Below the pieces are notes generated by a model. The model was not told the DNA's origin and did no database searches. It saw nothing but the letters and a program-made list of their open reading frames with translations. From Apium graveolens (Eukaryota; Streptophyta; Magnoliopsida; Apiales; Apiaceae): 64,000 bases of DNA. Shown one piece after another: positions 11,848 to 23,081 of this stretch (position 1 is the first letter of the stretch; each line of letters starts with the position of its first letter). The DNA lies in NCBI RefSeq assembly GCF_009905375.1, contig NC_133649.1, forward strand, positions 224,275,275 through 224,339,274. The letters are read 5' to 3'. Position numbers and translations under genes: made by a program.

Positions 11848-11861
11848 AAATTGGGGAAGAT
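11848..11861 (+). other. Polypurine tract of SIRE-like element C
   Basis: AAATTGGGGAAGAT immediately precedes the LTR start and corresponds to the TTGGGGGAGAT tracts of the other SIRE-like elements here. It would prime plus-strand DNA synthesis. Confidence 0.6.
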
Positions 11862-13106
11862 TATTATGCAAGACATGCCTTAATATAACAAAACTAAGTC
11901 AAATTGACAATCCTAAGATTTAATTGACTTTTAATTATTATGTAGTCTGTAATTGTGCTCTTTGAGTCTGTAAAAATGCTTAAAAAGACTAGACTGGGAT
12001 ATTTTTCTATGAACTATCAAGCTAAGGAATAAAGCTCTAAAAGAAGATCAAGCTTGATAATGACTCAGAGAAAAGATGTATTAGCCTGAAGAAGCATAAT
12101 ATTTTATGTTAAAAAATGTTTTAAGTTAAATGTCAAGAAGTCACAGATCAAGGAATGCAGAGAAGTCATATCGAGAAGTCAATTTGTCCTATAGAGAAGT
12201 CACTTTACTTGTAGAGAATTCATCTCACTTGTAGAGAAGTCATCCCACTTGTAGAGAAGTCACTTTACTTGTAGAGAAGTCAGTTTCGCATGTAGAGAAG
12301 TGAAGATATCGACAAGTCATATTGGCCTGTAAAGAAGTGAAGATATCAATTAGTCAATTTGGCATGTAGAGAAGTGGAGATATCGACAAGTCATTTACAT
12401 ATGTAGAGAAGTGGAGATATCGACAAGTCAAATACATGTAGAGATGTTGAGATCTCGACAAGCCTTTCTATATCACGATACATACATTTCCATATACTTT
12501 GAAGATCTCGATAACAGCTTCAATTAAAAAATGCATATATCCCGAAGATTCAAAATTATCTGTCAACAAACCATTTTATCATTAAAATGGAAAGTCTACA
12601 AATGTAGCTTGAAGAGTGCAAGATCAAATGCCAAGATGAACTGGACAAAGGATTATAGCAGACCTAAAAGAATGTATGCATATTTGTAGCACTTAAAATA
12701 GAAATAGATAAAATGACTTTAAAAAATATGTTAGTCTATTTTAGTGAAATTTCTGTAAACTGTGCACGTTGATCTATAAAAACATGTCACGGGTCCTTAG
12801 TTCTAGATGTAACACAACAGTCTAGATTTTCCTGTATTCTCTCAAGAAGTAGTTAAGTTCTTTGATATTCAAGAACTTGGATTTGTAGCACAACCTATTT
12901 GATCTTGAATAAAAATCAAGTGAGTTTTGATAATTGCTTCTCTGTCTTTTACAGTTAGTTAATTATCACTGCAACATATCTTAATTGTTAAGTTCAAGTA
13001 TAGCCTAAACACTTAACTTGATTTTCTTGAAAAAAATTCATAGAATTTTTAAGTAAAAATCAAGAAACACACATTCACCCCCTCTGTGTGCATTTCATAC
13101 CTAACA
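11862..13106 (+). repeat. 3' LTR of SIRE-like element C
   Basis: It starts after the polypurine tract (TATTATGC, where TG would be expected, so probably mutated) and ends in CTAACA at 13106. A run of C/T before the end (CACCCCCTCTGTG at about 13077) is the position where the related LTRs have CCCCCCTTCTA. It contains the tandem motif block at 12140-12465. No partner LTR is visible because the element is interrupted at 10515/10516. Confidence 0.7.
12140..12465 (+). repeat. Private tandem motif block in LTR of SIRE-like element C
   Basis: About ten loose copies of TGTAGAGAAGTCA occur, with spacers such as CTTTACTT and CATCCCACTT. Later copies are extended by ATATCGACAAGTCA. The repeats are imperfect and irregularly spaced. 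None of the other SIRE-like LTRs in the window has this motif. Confidence 0.85.
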
Positions 13107-13339
13107 CTTGCCATTATTCCATATATACATGTAAAATTTCCATTTTAAATTTGTAGTGCCATGAATTTATTTGTTTTCTGTCAACAAAGTGTTGGTTTTA
13201 TGAATTTCAAAATGCAAGATAACTTTAAAATTGCAATACTTCTATCATCACAAGCAATGAGAAATAGATCTTATTGATCCAAATGTGTCTTATTTACATT
13301 ATGAGACATTACATGTTGAAAATTTTGGATAGCAAACTA
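13107..13339. other. Unassigned AT-rich spacer
   Basis: I see no gene, repeat or structure here between the SIRE-like LTR and the MITE. Confidence 0.5.
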
Positions 13340-13965
13340 CAGTAGAACCTCGATAAATAAATGTTTGATAAATAAATAATCTCAACAAATGAATAATGTT
13401 TTACGGGCCCAACTTGGGCAAATGAGCATAATGAATAATCTCGCTAAATACATTAATAAATAAAAAAATTAAGTTTTCATATGCCTTGTTTAAATATAAA
13501 TGAATAATCACAATATTTCAAATAATATATTTGTAAATTTATATAAATATATGAAAATTATATAGATATATGAATACTTTTAATCCAATAAATATTTTTC
13601 ATTTGATTGATCATTATTAGTTTATAATTGTGATGTTAAAATAAGATTTGGAATATATAGAAGATTCTGGTGATTTTGTAAATATCTCAATTTTTATTAT
13701 TATATAGTACTACGTACTATACCCGGTGAATACACATGGTTCTATACATGCACGTAAAACTAATTTAGAATGTTAAAAAATTAAATATAACAAATGTATT
13801 ACAACCAAAATAAAATTTAGGTACATTTTAAAATAAAATGTAGTAAAGAAATTATAAAAAATCTAAAAATAATATCTAAATGAATAAATATTTATTTATC
13901 AATAAATAAATAATCCCTCTAAAAGAATATATATTTTTATCCCAAGCGTATTCATTTATCGACTG
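13340..13965. mobile_element. MITE, Tc1/mariner-pogo-like, TSD TA
   Basis: The left end reads CAGTAGAACCTCGATAAATA and the right end, reversed, CAGTCGATAAATGAATAC. The right copy lacks a 7-base block AGAACCT but otherwise matches. TA stands on both sides (13338-13339 and 13966-13967). The inside is AT-rich, carries further copies of the AATAAATAAT string and has no transposase. Ends of the type CAGTARAACCTCTATAAATTAAT are known for pogo-like plant elements; family assignment rests on that resemblance. Confidence 0.65.
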
Positions 13966-15445
13966 TACATAATTGTCTTAATATCACACCATGACATCAG
14001 CCTTAATATCAAATCTCTAACTTTATTCTAAAATAACAAAATTAAGAAAGCAAATAATCATGGATTCACCCATAGTAGATTATAATTCCATATCAGCCGT
14101 CATGAACGGATCTTCCAACACAAAGCAAGAATTACACATTAGTTGTTGGGAATATTTAATTATAAGCAACAAAGAGACATTTATATAATCAGGAATTAAC
14201 AAGAACAGACAAACAACCGTATAACGAAATAAAATATGAAGCCAAAACAAGATATAATCAATAACTGAATTGACAAAGAAAGGGGAGAATCACTTAACTA
14301 TAACAGAAATTGTATCTAAGTCTGAAAGAACCAATATACAGCTGAGTCGCCTAACCCTCGAGAAGACTAGACTGTTTTTGAAGAGAGTATTGCCCCACTT
14401 ACGCTGTGTTGGGTTGCAGCAATATCGCTTTCAGGATAAAATAACACAGAGGAATGCATCCACAATCACGTAATGCTCAACAACGATATGTACCTCAGTT
14501 TACCCAAAAAACCTATGCAAATCTCTGTATGTATGTAGGAGAAAAGAGAGAGAAGCAGCAAATAGGGTTTTCACAAGTTATGTGTACAGTATATCCCTGT
14601 CTCAAACTTTAACCTTGTATTATATAATACAAGCCAAAACGTAACAACATATATCTCATTAGTTAAATAAATATTCTGACTTAAATTATATTTAATAGAA
14701 TATTTATTAGAATCGGTAATGTAACAACACATATCAGAGTTTAAACTCTGATCTGTACATCGGTATTTATTTAACTTAGCCATCAGCAATTCCTGATTTC
14801 CATATCAGGGTTTATAAGTTTTGATCAACAAATCCTGAAATCATATCAATATTTAAACAGGTATATCAGAGTTTGTTAAACTCTGATTCAGCAAATACGG
14901 ATTCCTTCTCCTTTTAACAAGTCAGAAAATAATACAGATTCCTCCTCCTGTTAACAAGTCAGAAAATATTTTAATTAAACTAACAGTAAAATTCCTCGCT
15001 CAGTGAGACGCCGAGACATTCATCCAAATCGCCCTCCTCCTTCCGTTAACAAGTCAAAAAATATTTTATTTAAACTAGCAGTAATATTCCTCGCCCAGTG
15101 AGACGCCAATACATTTTCCCAAATCTCCCTCCTGTTAACAAGTCAAAAAATTTTGAAATGCAGATACATCCGCCCAAATCGCCCTCCTCTTAACAAGTCA
15201 AAAAATATTTTAATTAAATTAGCAGTACAATTCCTCGCTCGACAAAATTCCGAGACATTCGCCCAAATCGCCCTTCGACCCGAGTTGTGGGGTTGCGGCG
15301 GTGCACGGTTGTGTGCGCGAGACCTATACTATCACCATGCACACCCACATCCCTTGGTAGTTATATAATATTCTTGTATATAAAACACACAAACTCTTTT
15401 AAAATATCAATATGTGATTAATCCACACAACCCATTTTAAACTAC
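13966..15445. other. Noncoding stretch with palindromes and degenerate repeats
   Basis: No gene is supported. ATCAGAGTTTAAACTCTGAT at 14733-14752 is a perfect 20-bp palindrome, and the same arms recur at 14865-14887 around a 3-base loop. From about 14900 to 15290, four imperfect repeats share TTAACAAGTCAAAAAATATTT, CCTCGCTCAGTGAGACGCC and CCAAATCGCCCTCC. GC-rich bases follow at about 15280-15325. The purpose is unknown; an eroded transposable element is possible. Confidence 0.6.
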
Positions 15446-15448
15446 TAA

Positions 15449-16044
15449 GGAGGCGTTTGGTACAAGGTATTCAACAAAGAGAAAGGGAAATAATTGGGGT
15501 CATTCCCTTTGTTGATGTTTGTTTAGTAAAAACAATCATTCCGTTTCCCCTTTTTTAGTTGTAGGTTTACCCCTTATTCCTCAAACTCTATTCTCCACCT
15601 CCCACTAGGTATTTGAACACCCTTTCCCACTTTTATTTTCTTATTTCAATTATAATTTAAATCTTGGACCAAAAAAATACATCAGTATGCAAAATTAATT
15701 TTAAAAATTAAAAATGATTTATAATTTAGTTTTTATAAATTAAAAATAATTTTGATATAAATTTATATGTTAATTTATTAAAAAAGTTAATTGTGCTATT
15801 AAATAATTAAATTTGTTTATTTATTATAATGTTAATATATTATACTATTATAATATAAATATATTTGACTATATTGAGATTGTTTAATATTAAAAAATCA
15901 AAAATAAATGTAATCATGTAAATTTTCATTCCGTTTCCGAATCTGAACCAAACACGTAAAACAATTCTGGGTCTTTACTTTCCTTTCTCCTCCTTTCTCT
16001 TTCTCGATTCCATTCCGTTTCCCCGAGATGAACCAAACGCCCCC
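15449..16044. mobile_element. MITE, PIF/Harbinger (Tourist)-like, TSD TAA
   Basis: The left end GGAGGCGTTTGGTAC and the reversed right end GGGGGCGTTTGGTTC agree at 13 of 15 bases. TAA flanks both ends (15446-15448 and 16045-16047), as expected for the superfamily. The element is about 596 bp and AT-rich with no transposase. The pieces just inside the termini (GAGAAAGGGAAATAATTGG on the left, GGGGAAACGGAATGG reversed on the right) are loosely similar. Confidence 0.75.
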
Positions 16045-16085
16045 TAACTTCAACTGAATTTTTATATGAATTATATTAAGAAAAT

Positions 16086-16290
16086 AACTTAGATTCAAAT
16101 ATGAAAGTTTAAGTTCTCATTATAAGGAACAACCTCCAATAATTAGTTTTCTGTAATTCTATCAATAACATATCTGAAATATAACTTTAGATCCAAACAT
16201 CAAAATTTAAGTTCTCATTATAAGGAACAACCTCCGATTATTAATTTTCGATAATTCCATCAATAACACATCTAAAATCTAATTTGAACT
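16086..16290. repeat. Tandem duplication of about 98 bp
   Basis: TTTAAGTTCTCATTATAAGG begins at about 16108 and again at about 16206. The following bases (AACAACCTCC, then an AATTCTATCAATAACA-like stretch) and the flanking TTAGATTCAAA/TTAGATCCAAA repeat too. There are two full copies, several substitutions apart. No coding potential is seen. Confidence 0.7.
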
Positions 16291-16376
16291 TACCATTTCC
16301 TAACATTAGTATACTTGTAATACCAATCAATGAATTGAATTAGTACTAACAAACAAGAGGCTAGAACTCTCTAGTA

Positions 16377-16567
16377 CCTCTTCCGTCCTACATGTTACTT
16401 AACATTTAAAGCAGAAAGCTGGGCACATATTTTAATATTTTTATTTATAAATTTTTATTTGGAAAAAGAAAATTTTTAAAATAAGTCATGAAAGTATACT
16501 TAAAAATCTTAAAATACGTGTCAATCACTTCATTTTAAATGTTAATAACATAGTAGGACTGAAGGAG
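16377..16567. mobile_element. MITE, Stowaway-like, TSD TA
   Basis: The left end CCTCTTCCGTCCTACATG and the reversed right end CTCCTTCAGTCCTACTATG pair over about 30 bases, both leading into AACATTTAAA. TA flanks both ends (16375-16376 and 16568-16569). The size of 191 bp and the CTCCYTCCGTCC-like ends fit Stowaway (Tc1/mariner) MITEs. Confidence 0.8.
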
Positions 16568-17299
16568 TAATTTTTAGTTGTTTTGTTTCGATTTTCAAAA
16601 CCCGAGTTCGATTCTGATTTTATCCGAATACCAAGACACACCGTGCTCTCTCCTGTTATTTTATGTCCCCTATTTACTTACTTAGGAAGGTACGTAAACA
16701 CGGGTAAGAGGACTTGTCACATCTATACACCCCCCGTTTATCTCATAACATCCTATCTGGGATCTACCACACAATAAATTGATCCCAAGTCCTAACATAC
16801 CATTCAGCAGTACAACCCTTGCAGACGTTTTGCCGATGCCCATCTAGCAGCCGCACCACAACTCCAGGCTAGAGAGGGAGAAAAAGTTTAACTATCAGAA
16901 CATATGTATACTCAAAAGTTAAATTTGCATAACACTGTAAGAGGTCGTAAAAAATCTATACATCTGTGCAACTTTTTTTTTATTCTACTTAAAAAACTAT
17001 ATTTTCAAACATGGAGGGCAACAATATGCCTAGTTTGGACTGTACATTCCATTGGCATGTAGTTTTGCTGCATAACTAATGCACTAGATACTAAGAAGAG
17101 ATGAAAAAGTGTCATTCTCTAGGTTCATCATCATTTGCTGAACACGGCATTTACGTCGAGGAGTACATGATGAACTTTCTTGTTTCTAAATCGAAAAACT
17201 CGATTTTAGCAATTTCTTGTGATTACAACTTCCCGTTGAGCAGATGAAGAGATTGCAGTAGTTCAATTGATCATATTTTGAGTTGGAACCAGGGGATAT
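16568..17299. other. 3' flank of the gene at 17300-19339
   Basis: No feature is recognised with confidence. The part nearest 17299 probably includes the 3' UTR of the minus-strand gene upstream. Confidence 0.45.
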
Positions 17300-19339
17300 C
17301 TACATGCAACAAAAAGGGCGACACCAATTAAATTGCATACATGAAAACCAGCTAGGATTAGCTGCTGTATGTAGAGCTTCTGCCGGGCTCTTTGGCTCGT
17401 GCTCTTTTTCAGGTTCAGATGTAGATTGCGGTTGAGACTGAGACTGAGACTGAGACTGTGCATTTGGCGATGATCCTGTGTCTGACTTTGCAATGCTGCC
17501 TACTCTTAATGAATTATCTGCACCACTTCATTCGGAGAAAATAATGAAAAGTTAAAGTTGGTTCCCTATCAGATATATACACTCATAAATTAAGAAAACA
17601 ATGATATGCTTTTGCATTGGGAGAAAAAGCTAGGGCACGTAATATATTAAATCTTTTAAGGTTATAGCATGACTTAATCGATTTTAGTTTGTTGTCTCAT
17701 GATTTGGTTATGGTATTGGATCATTAAAAATGCAAAATAAGAGATGGAGGCTCCGGAGCAGAAATTCTTTCAAATTGAGGAGTTAAATGGGAGGGTCACT
17801 TCTTTTATGAGTGTTCTCTTCTCAATCAATGAAGTTTTTTATCTAAATATTTGGGGACATCTTTGCATGACCTTCTGCTTGAGTGAAAGAAATCCTTTGG
17901 TGCGGTTATTGTATTTCGATACAATTCATCTACAGTATGTAGACCCTGACTAAAAAAACTGCCATGCAACAGTGGGCACCTGCATGCATAATACACTTCT
18001 GTCTAATAAAAATAACATAATTGATGAACTAGATAACATGTAAGGTCATTTATAAGATATGCAGATGTTAAAGTTATATATCATCAAACCATGTATAACT
18101 TTAAGAAAACGGAAAGAATATGTAGATGTATACTGGTGGATGTCTTGAAAGAAAAAATCAAGAAGAAGATAGTAACTCAATGTATCAAGTGAAGCAATTG
18201 ATAAGCTAAATGAAACAGAAATAAACGAAAAAACACATTTACAGGAACATCATTATTTATAGTGATAAGACCAAGTATGCTGAAACTTACGACGAAAAGG
18301 CGAAAGATTCAGTACTGGATCTACCCTTAGGGAGACGAACAGTTGGTCCATCAGAATTAGAATTTCTACTTTTTTGATCTGCAGCCTCCCTAATGACCTC
18401 CTTCATGGTCTCAATAGCAACACCTAGCCCAGCAGTTTTTCCTGAGTTACTTGTTGCAATATTAGGGGTCTGAGAGTAACTAAACATCTGAGTGGACGTG
18501 GAAGGTTCTGTAGGTGTGACTGCTTCTCCATGTAGAATTTCTGGCTCTCTTGTTCCCGTCCCCAGATCCTCATTATTTGTTCCAAGTTCTCCAGATTGCA
18601 TTTCAAGTTTTCCGGATTTCTGCTTCCCAGATCTAAGCATATCCAGATCTCCATTTTTTATCATTTCCAGCTCTGCAGATTTAAGGCCTATCTCTCCAGA
18701 TTTCCAAAAATCATCTTTTATGAAACTCATATTACCCATTTGAATGCTGAACAGCGATTCATTAGAAGTCATACTCCAATCTGGAGTGTTAGACTTGCTT
18801 CTAGCAAATACAGAAGATGGTATTCTGTATTTGGATTCTGATGGTCTCTCCATGACTTGTGTGGGAGGTGATGTTGTCGGGTCATATGAACCCAATTCAA
18901 GAGTAGAATCACTTAATTCTGGAGACTGGGTATATAACGCCACAATAGCGTTTGATGTTTCATGGTTCTCTATGTCATCTCCAGAGTTTAAAGTAAAGAG
19001 TGGCATTTCAGCATCAGGTGTTTCAGCGTCAGAAGCTGATGCTGGTGACTCAGCAGTTGGTGTTTCATGTTCATCTTCGCTATGTGCAGGGTCTAATTTA
19101 TCATTGCTTTCCACTTCAGTTTGAGACGGTACAGTAGTGCTCTGAGGATGTTCAATTGGAGAGTCGGGTGAAGGAGAATATGATAAGAAAGATGATGAGG
19201 TATCCAAGTGTTTGCTTGAGTAGACTGAATCGAGTTCATTAGCAGCTGCCGGAGAACTTATTTTCAAATCACCATTTGTTGTTGTCTCATGCTCGCTAGG
19301 GGAAGATGCATGGTCTAATTCATTACTTGAAGTTCCCAT
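17300..19339 (-). CDS. Plant-specific serine-rich protein of unknown function (two coding exons)
   Basis: Exon 1 is 19339-18291 (ATG to a GTAAGT donor) and exon 2 is 17525-17300 (AG acceptor, TAG stop). Joining them keeps the frame and gives about 424 residues. Residues 1-170 are Ser/Glu/Thr-rich and look disordered. WSMTSNESLFSIQMGN at 188-203 is a short motif I associate with a plant-only family sometimes labelled gacO-like, with no proven function. Residues about 211-261 hold seven loose 7-8-residue repeats (KSGEIGL, KSAELEM, KNGDLDM, QSGELG...). The C-terminal exon has a QSQSQS run and ends in a Cys-rich tail (WFSCMQFNWCRPFCCM), perhaps acylated (inference). No transmembrane segment or signal peptide is seen. 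A 5' UTR intron is likely: acceptor before 19361, donor after 20622. The family name is a weak recollection. Confidence 0.75.
17432..17460 (-). repeat. Hexanucleotide microsatellite coding for Gln-Ser
   Basis: Four near-perfect GAGACT units (plus strand) lie in exon 2 and encode the QSQSQSQS run. The size is likely to vary between individuals. Confidence 0.85.
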
Positions 19340-20621
19340 GTCAAATCACCGGGAAATTCTGCTGGAAAAGCAAGTTTATACAACATGAGCTTACAATTTA
19401 ATCATATACTTAAATGCTAAAAATAGATCCGCGCTTCTCAAAGTTACAAGCAATTTTTCTCAAGAAAGCAAGATCCAAGTGAAACTGTAATACATTCCGA
19501 CATTATAACTGAACTATGTATAGTCGAAGGCATATGTACATGTCTAATGCATATGAAGTGAAACTTCCATTCCTAACTTAACCTCGCAAGATGTATATGT
19601 TTTATGCATATGAGAGAAACTTCCATTCTTAATTTGACCCTGCATGCTACATTCAATTGGAGCATATAAATTTTGTCGAGAATGAATGAATGATAAAAAA
19701 CTTATACTATTTCGAGGATTAATATTCATAGTTTTCTTTTCCCCGTCCATTCTATCAATAAAATTTCAGAGCTCAGTCCTACAAATTTGGGGATAAATTG
19801 TTCATTCCTACTACACACATATTTTACAAATCACATTATAAGTTCGTATTCTGTCATTTTTTTTCTACTATCAATTCTTACCTAGTGGCTTTGATCTATA
19901 ACTTCGTTCCAAATTTAACATTCATGCATCCCGGTTTTTTTCTTTCCTATGAAACAGACCACTGTATTCTTTTCCCTTTCAGTTTTTAGATATTTCAGAC
20001 CACAATAATCAGGAGTAGGGATAGTGTGACTTAAAATGAACTAAGAATCTGTGCAAAATAAGGGATCGGAAATATATTGTAAACAGCAAAATGTAGTACC
20101 CTGTTTTAGCCATCCAATATTATAATCTCATACCCTGTTTCAATTGAACGTAGGCGCAAATACTCTGAGGCACTGCTACATATTTATACCCGGTTATGCC
20201 CTATAACTTCAGTTTTAGTTCATGACTTGATAGGTTTTGGAGTTTACCCCGTCTTACATTGTGTATGTCCAAAACTGCGGTTTCTAGTCCAGGCCTTTTT
20301 TTATACAGAAATAAGGTTCAAGGCATATCAATCCATGAGTTCTTAATGGATGTACTCCAGAAATTTTCAGTCATGTAAATCATATATAGACATCCACCTG
20401 TGTACAATTTCTATTCTCTGATCAAACCTTAACATGCAACAATGTTAAATCAGGGTCTCGATAACAAAGAAATCAAATGGTCCAAAACTCTGTAATTTAC
20501 AATATTGTCAAACCGGCGGGAAATATACATTTCTAAAAACAAAGCAACTCCATAAAAGAATCAAGAAAATACATGTATTTATCAACAAGTTTGTATAAAT
20601 ATATTCGAGAAAAGAGCTTAC

Positions 20622-20830
20622 CTAATTGGTTGGTAAGCCAATCAGGAGATTCATCCCCCTCCCTCCCTCCCCCCCCCCCCTGAATTTGCTAATAAATAGA
20701 TAAAAATGCAGCAAATAATGAATGCTTTAAGAATTTTTAATTTACAGAGAAAGAAAAAGATTAAAAGGAAAGAAAAAGTTTGACACAATTGAGAGAAACG
20801 GAGTGGAAAGAGGGTGGAAGGTTTTCCTAG
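20622..20830 (-). other. Probable 5' UTR exon with a 10-codon upstream ORF
   Basis: On the minus strand a CT-rich stretch (about 20830-20700), typical of plant 5' UTRs, leads to a GTAAGC donor at 20621. A poly-G tract occupies about 20655-20683. Right after it a short ORF starts at ATG 20654 and ends with TAG at 20624-20622, exactly at the exon end. The matching acceptor (TTTTCCAG) lies just before 19361, 22 bases upstream of the main ATG. Transcription is inferred from splice-site and composition signals only. Confidence 0.45.
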
Positions 20831-20949
20831 GATATAGGAGGTTAATATTTCTTAAAATAGCTACCTATAACTAAACACCAACTAACTTCTAAGCCTTTGG
20901 GCAAAAATCTTGGAATCCCTTAAATAAAATTCTCCATACTTAGCCTGTG

Positions 20950-22839
20950 CATGATGGAATTACAATAGGTATTCCACAACCCGTCTCCCTACCCATTAAG
21001 CCTAAGAACTTTAGGAGAATAATATCCCCTATTTCTTCTGGTATCCTATCTGATTCTACCCTTCTCATATCCATCACTTTGAGATTTCTGAATCTGGTGT
21101 ACATCCGCTTGGTTTCTTTTAATTCAACTTTACCACTTAAATAATTTACTAGTGCGCAAATATAAAGCATCAAATCTACACTCAAGTAATTTCAAGTACT
21201 CACCAATTCCACTGTAAATGACATGACGGGGTTGTCATTCCAAAAAATGGATGGAATTTGGATGGTGTTTACTTCAGTCGAAAATTCCTAACAACTTGTG
21301 CTCCTTTGATTTATTTCTGACCAGTTCACGAACAACATCATGACCCTGGCATCTCAAAACTTCTCAGTTCCATTCCAAAGTTTCAATCTGAACCAAGTTG
21401 CGATTAATTAGCATATTCAGATAATCATTAACCAGTTCCTCCATGACTACTCATTTTCCTTCATCAGCTTCTGAAATAAATTCCTCTGCAATCCAATGAA
21501 GCTTTAACTCCATAGAGTAAATCATATGGTCTTCCGGGTATCTTGCAAGGTAAAGAAAACAATCTCTCATCTGGGGAGACATGTCATTATAACTTAAGCT
21601 TAAAATTTCTTCAATCTCAAAAGAGCCAGCTTCCTTCAAGTGTCTCCACATATTCTCCTTCATCTTTAACCAATACTCAAAGCTCCCGCTGTGAACAATA
21701 GGCCACTCAGTACCACGATCGCAAGAGGGAAACCTCCGCATTTTCCAACCATCTCCTTCCTAACTTCTCCATATTTTGTCTTTTTGGTTCTGCTCTCTTG
21801 CAAAACAGTTGCCAGCTCTCGCCTGCCCCTAGAAAAGGAAATTGATAAGCAAAACATTTCTTTTTTGATAATTTGATAAGCAAAACATTTGTAATCTCCC
21901 GTCTCTGCAATTTTTTTGCTTCGTGTTGTAATGATGATCCTACTACCGTTCTTCTGCTTTGGAAATGCAATTTTAATCTGTTCACAAACCTTTATGTCCC
22001 ATATATCATCAATCAGCGCAAAAGAGGATCCTCGATCTTGCAGTAATTTTGGCAGGTACTGCAGCAAGTCATGCTCATCCATGTTTGACATATACTGTTT
22101 GTACTCAAGTCCCATAAAACTTTATTATCCTCTTCAGAACATCTTTAATGTTATATTCCATGGAGACAGAAACCTTAGCACATGTGTCAAAATGTCTCAA
22201 CTCACTAGAATTGTACAACTTTGTGGCAAGTGAAGTCTTGCCCAACCCCCCCCCCCCCCCAATTCCGTGAATGAAAATGACTTTCAGAGAGGGATCTTCG
22301 CTATTAAGTTCAGCCAAAAGAGTCTTAATATCATCCTCGAAACCAATGACATCCACCTGGTTATCAATGCCTATTGTTCTTAATATTGTTCTATTTTTCT
22401 GCTGCACGTTTGAAGTAGCTAAGATGTTGTCAATACCGTACTTCACTCGCCTGTTCTTCATCACATTGATCCTTTCCTTGAGTGACTCAAGATCCTTATC
22501 AATATCATAAAGTTTAGCTTCTTTCTTGCACATGCAAACACAGCTCCGAATATGATCCAAAGCACCTTGTTTCCGAGCTGCATATTCTTGTTGGAGATCA
22601 TTAAAATTGCTCGAGATAGAAACCGCCTCATTGGCAACATTTCTGAAGTCATTTATCCATATACGAACTAGTTCCTCTTATTGCCCTGATTCTGCGTATC
22701 TTACAGAAGGTTGCAGATAGACCAATTCATCTTTAAGCCATCTCACACTATCTGTAACTCCTCCAATCCTGATGTTGACTTGCTGGATAACAAAATTGCT
22801 AAGCGTTTCAACAGCGAAGCTTACAGTTGCATCAACCAT
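20950..22839 (-). pseudogene. CC-NB-LRR disease-resistance gene, broken
   Basis: The ATG at 22839 starts an Rx-type coiled-coil region (MVDATVSFAVETLSNFV). A TAA at 22680-22678 interrupts it. The P-loop at about 22270-22235 reads GIGGGGGLGKTS, where a 15-base G run adds three glycines to the usual GxGGLGKT. The frame shifts near 22118. Kinase-2 (FALIDDIWD), RNBS-B (GSRIIITTRS) and GLPLA-like (CGGFPLAI) motifs follow, then a frameshift near 21690, the FLYLARYPED region and an altered MHD motif (QGHDVV, about 21340). Only the first leucine-rich repeats remain (to about 20950). Intact relatives sense pathogen effectors in the cytoplasm and trigger immunity; this copy cannot make a full protein. 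Confidence 0.9.
22246..22260. repeat. 15-base homopolymer C (G on coding strand)
   Basis: The run lies inside the P-loop codons of the resistance pseudogene. It may be a true expansion or a length error in the assembly. Confidence 0.8.
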
Positions 22840-22974
22840 ATTCTGTCTATCAAGTTGAAAAGAAAATGAGGTTGTCAGGTTAAAAGGGAAAGAGTATCTG
22901 ATTAATATTAATGGTTGTTCAATTATTCTGATTTGTTCAATACAGTTTTTTGGCAGCATGCAATGATATCAATT

Positions 22975-23076
22975 ATGTAACTGGAGAAACCATATACTGG
23001 ATCAGATCAGTTTCTCTCCTCACAGAAGATTGCAGGTATTCTGATTCATCTATGAGCCACCTAAATTTCACCATCT
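22975..23076 (-). pseudogene. Second copy of part of the resistance-gene coiled coil
   Basis: On the minus strand, 23075-22995 encodes VKFRWLIDESEYLQSSVRRE, clearly like SVRWLKDELVYLQPSVRYAE at about 22750-22685 of the neighbouring pseudogene. It is the trace of a tandem or earlier duplicated N-terminal exon. The gag-only retrotransposon inserted immediately beside it at 23081/23082. Confidence 0.7.
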
Positions 23077-23081
23077 GTAAT

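Noticed and set aside
17744..17953. 69-codon plus-strand ORF
   Set aside because: It lies in the intron of the serine-rich gene on the opposite strand, with no recognisable domain.
18744..19124. 126-codon plus-strand ORF
   Set aside because: It is antisense to exon 1 of the serine-rich gene; its composition mirrors the Ser/Glu-rich strand and no motif is seen.
20645..20690. Functional G-quadruplex from the C/G run in the 5' UTR exon
   Set aside because: The run could fold so on the minus strand, but a long homopolymer is also a typical assembly uncertainty, and nothing else supports a role.
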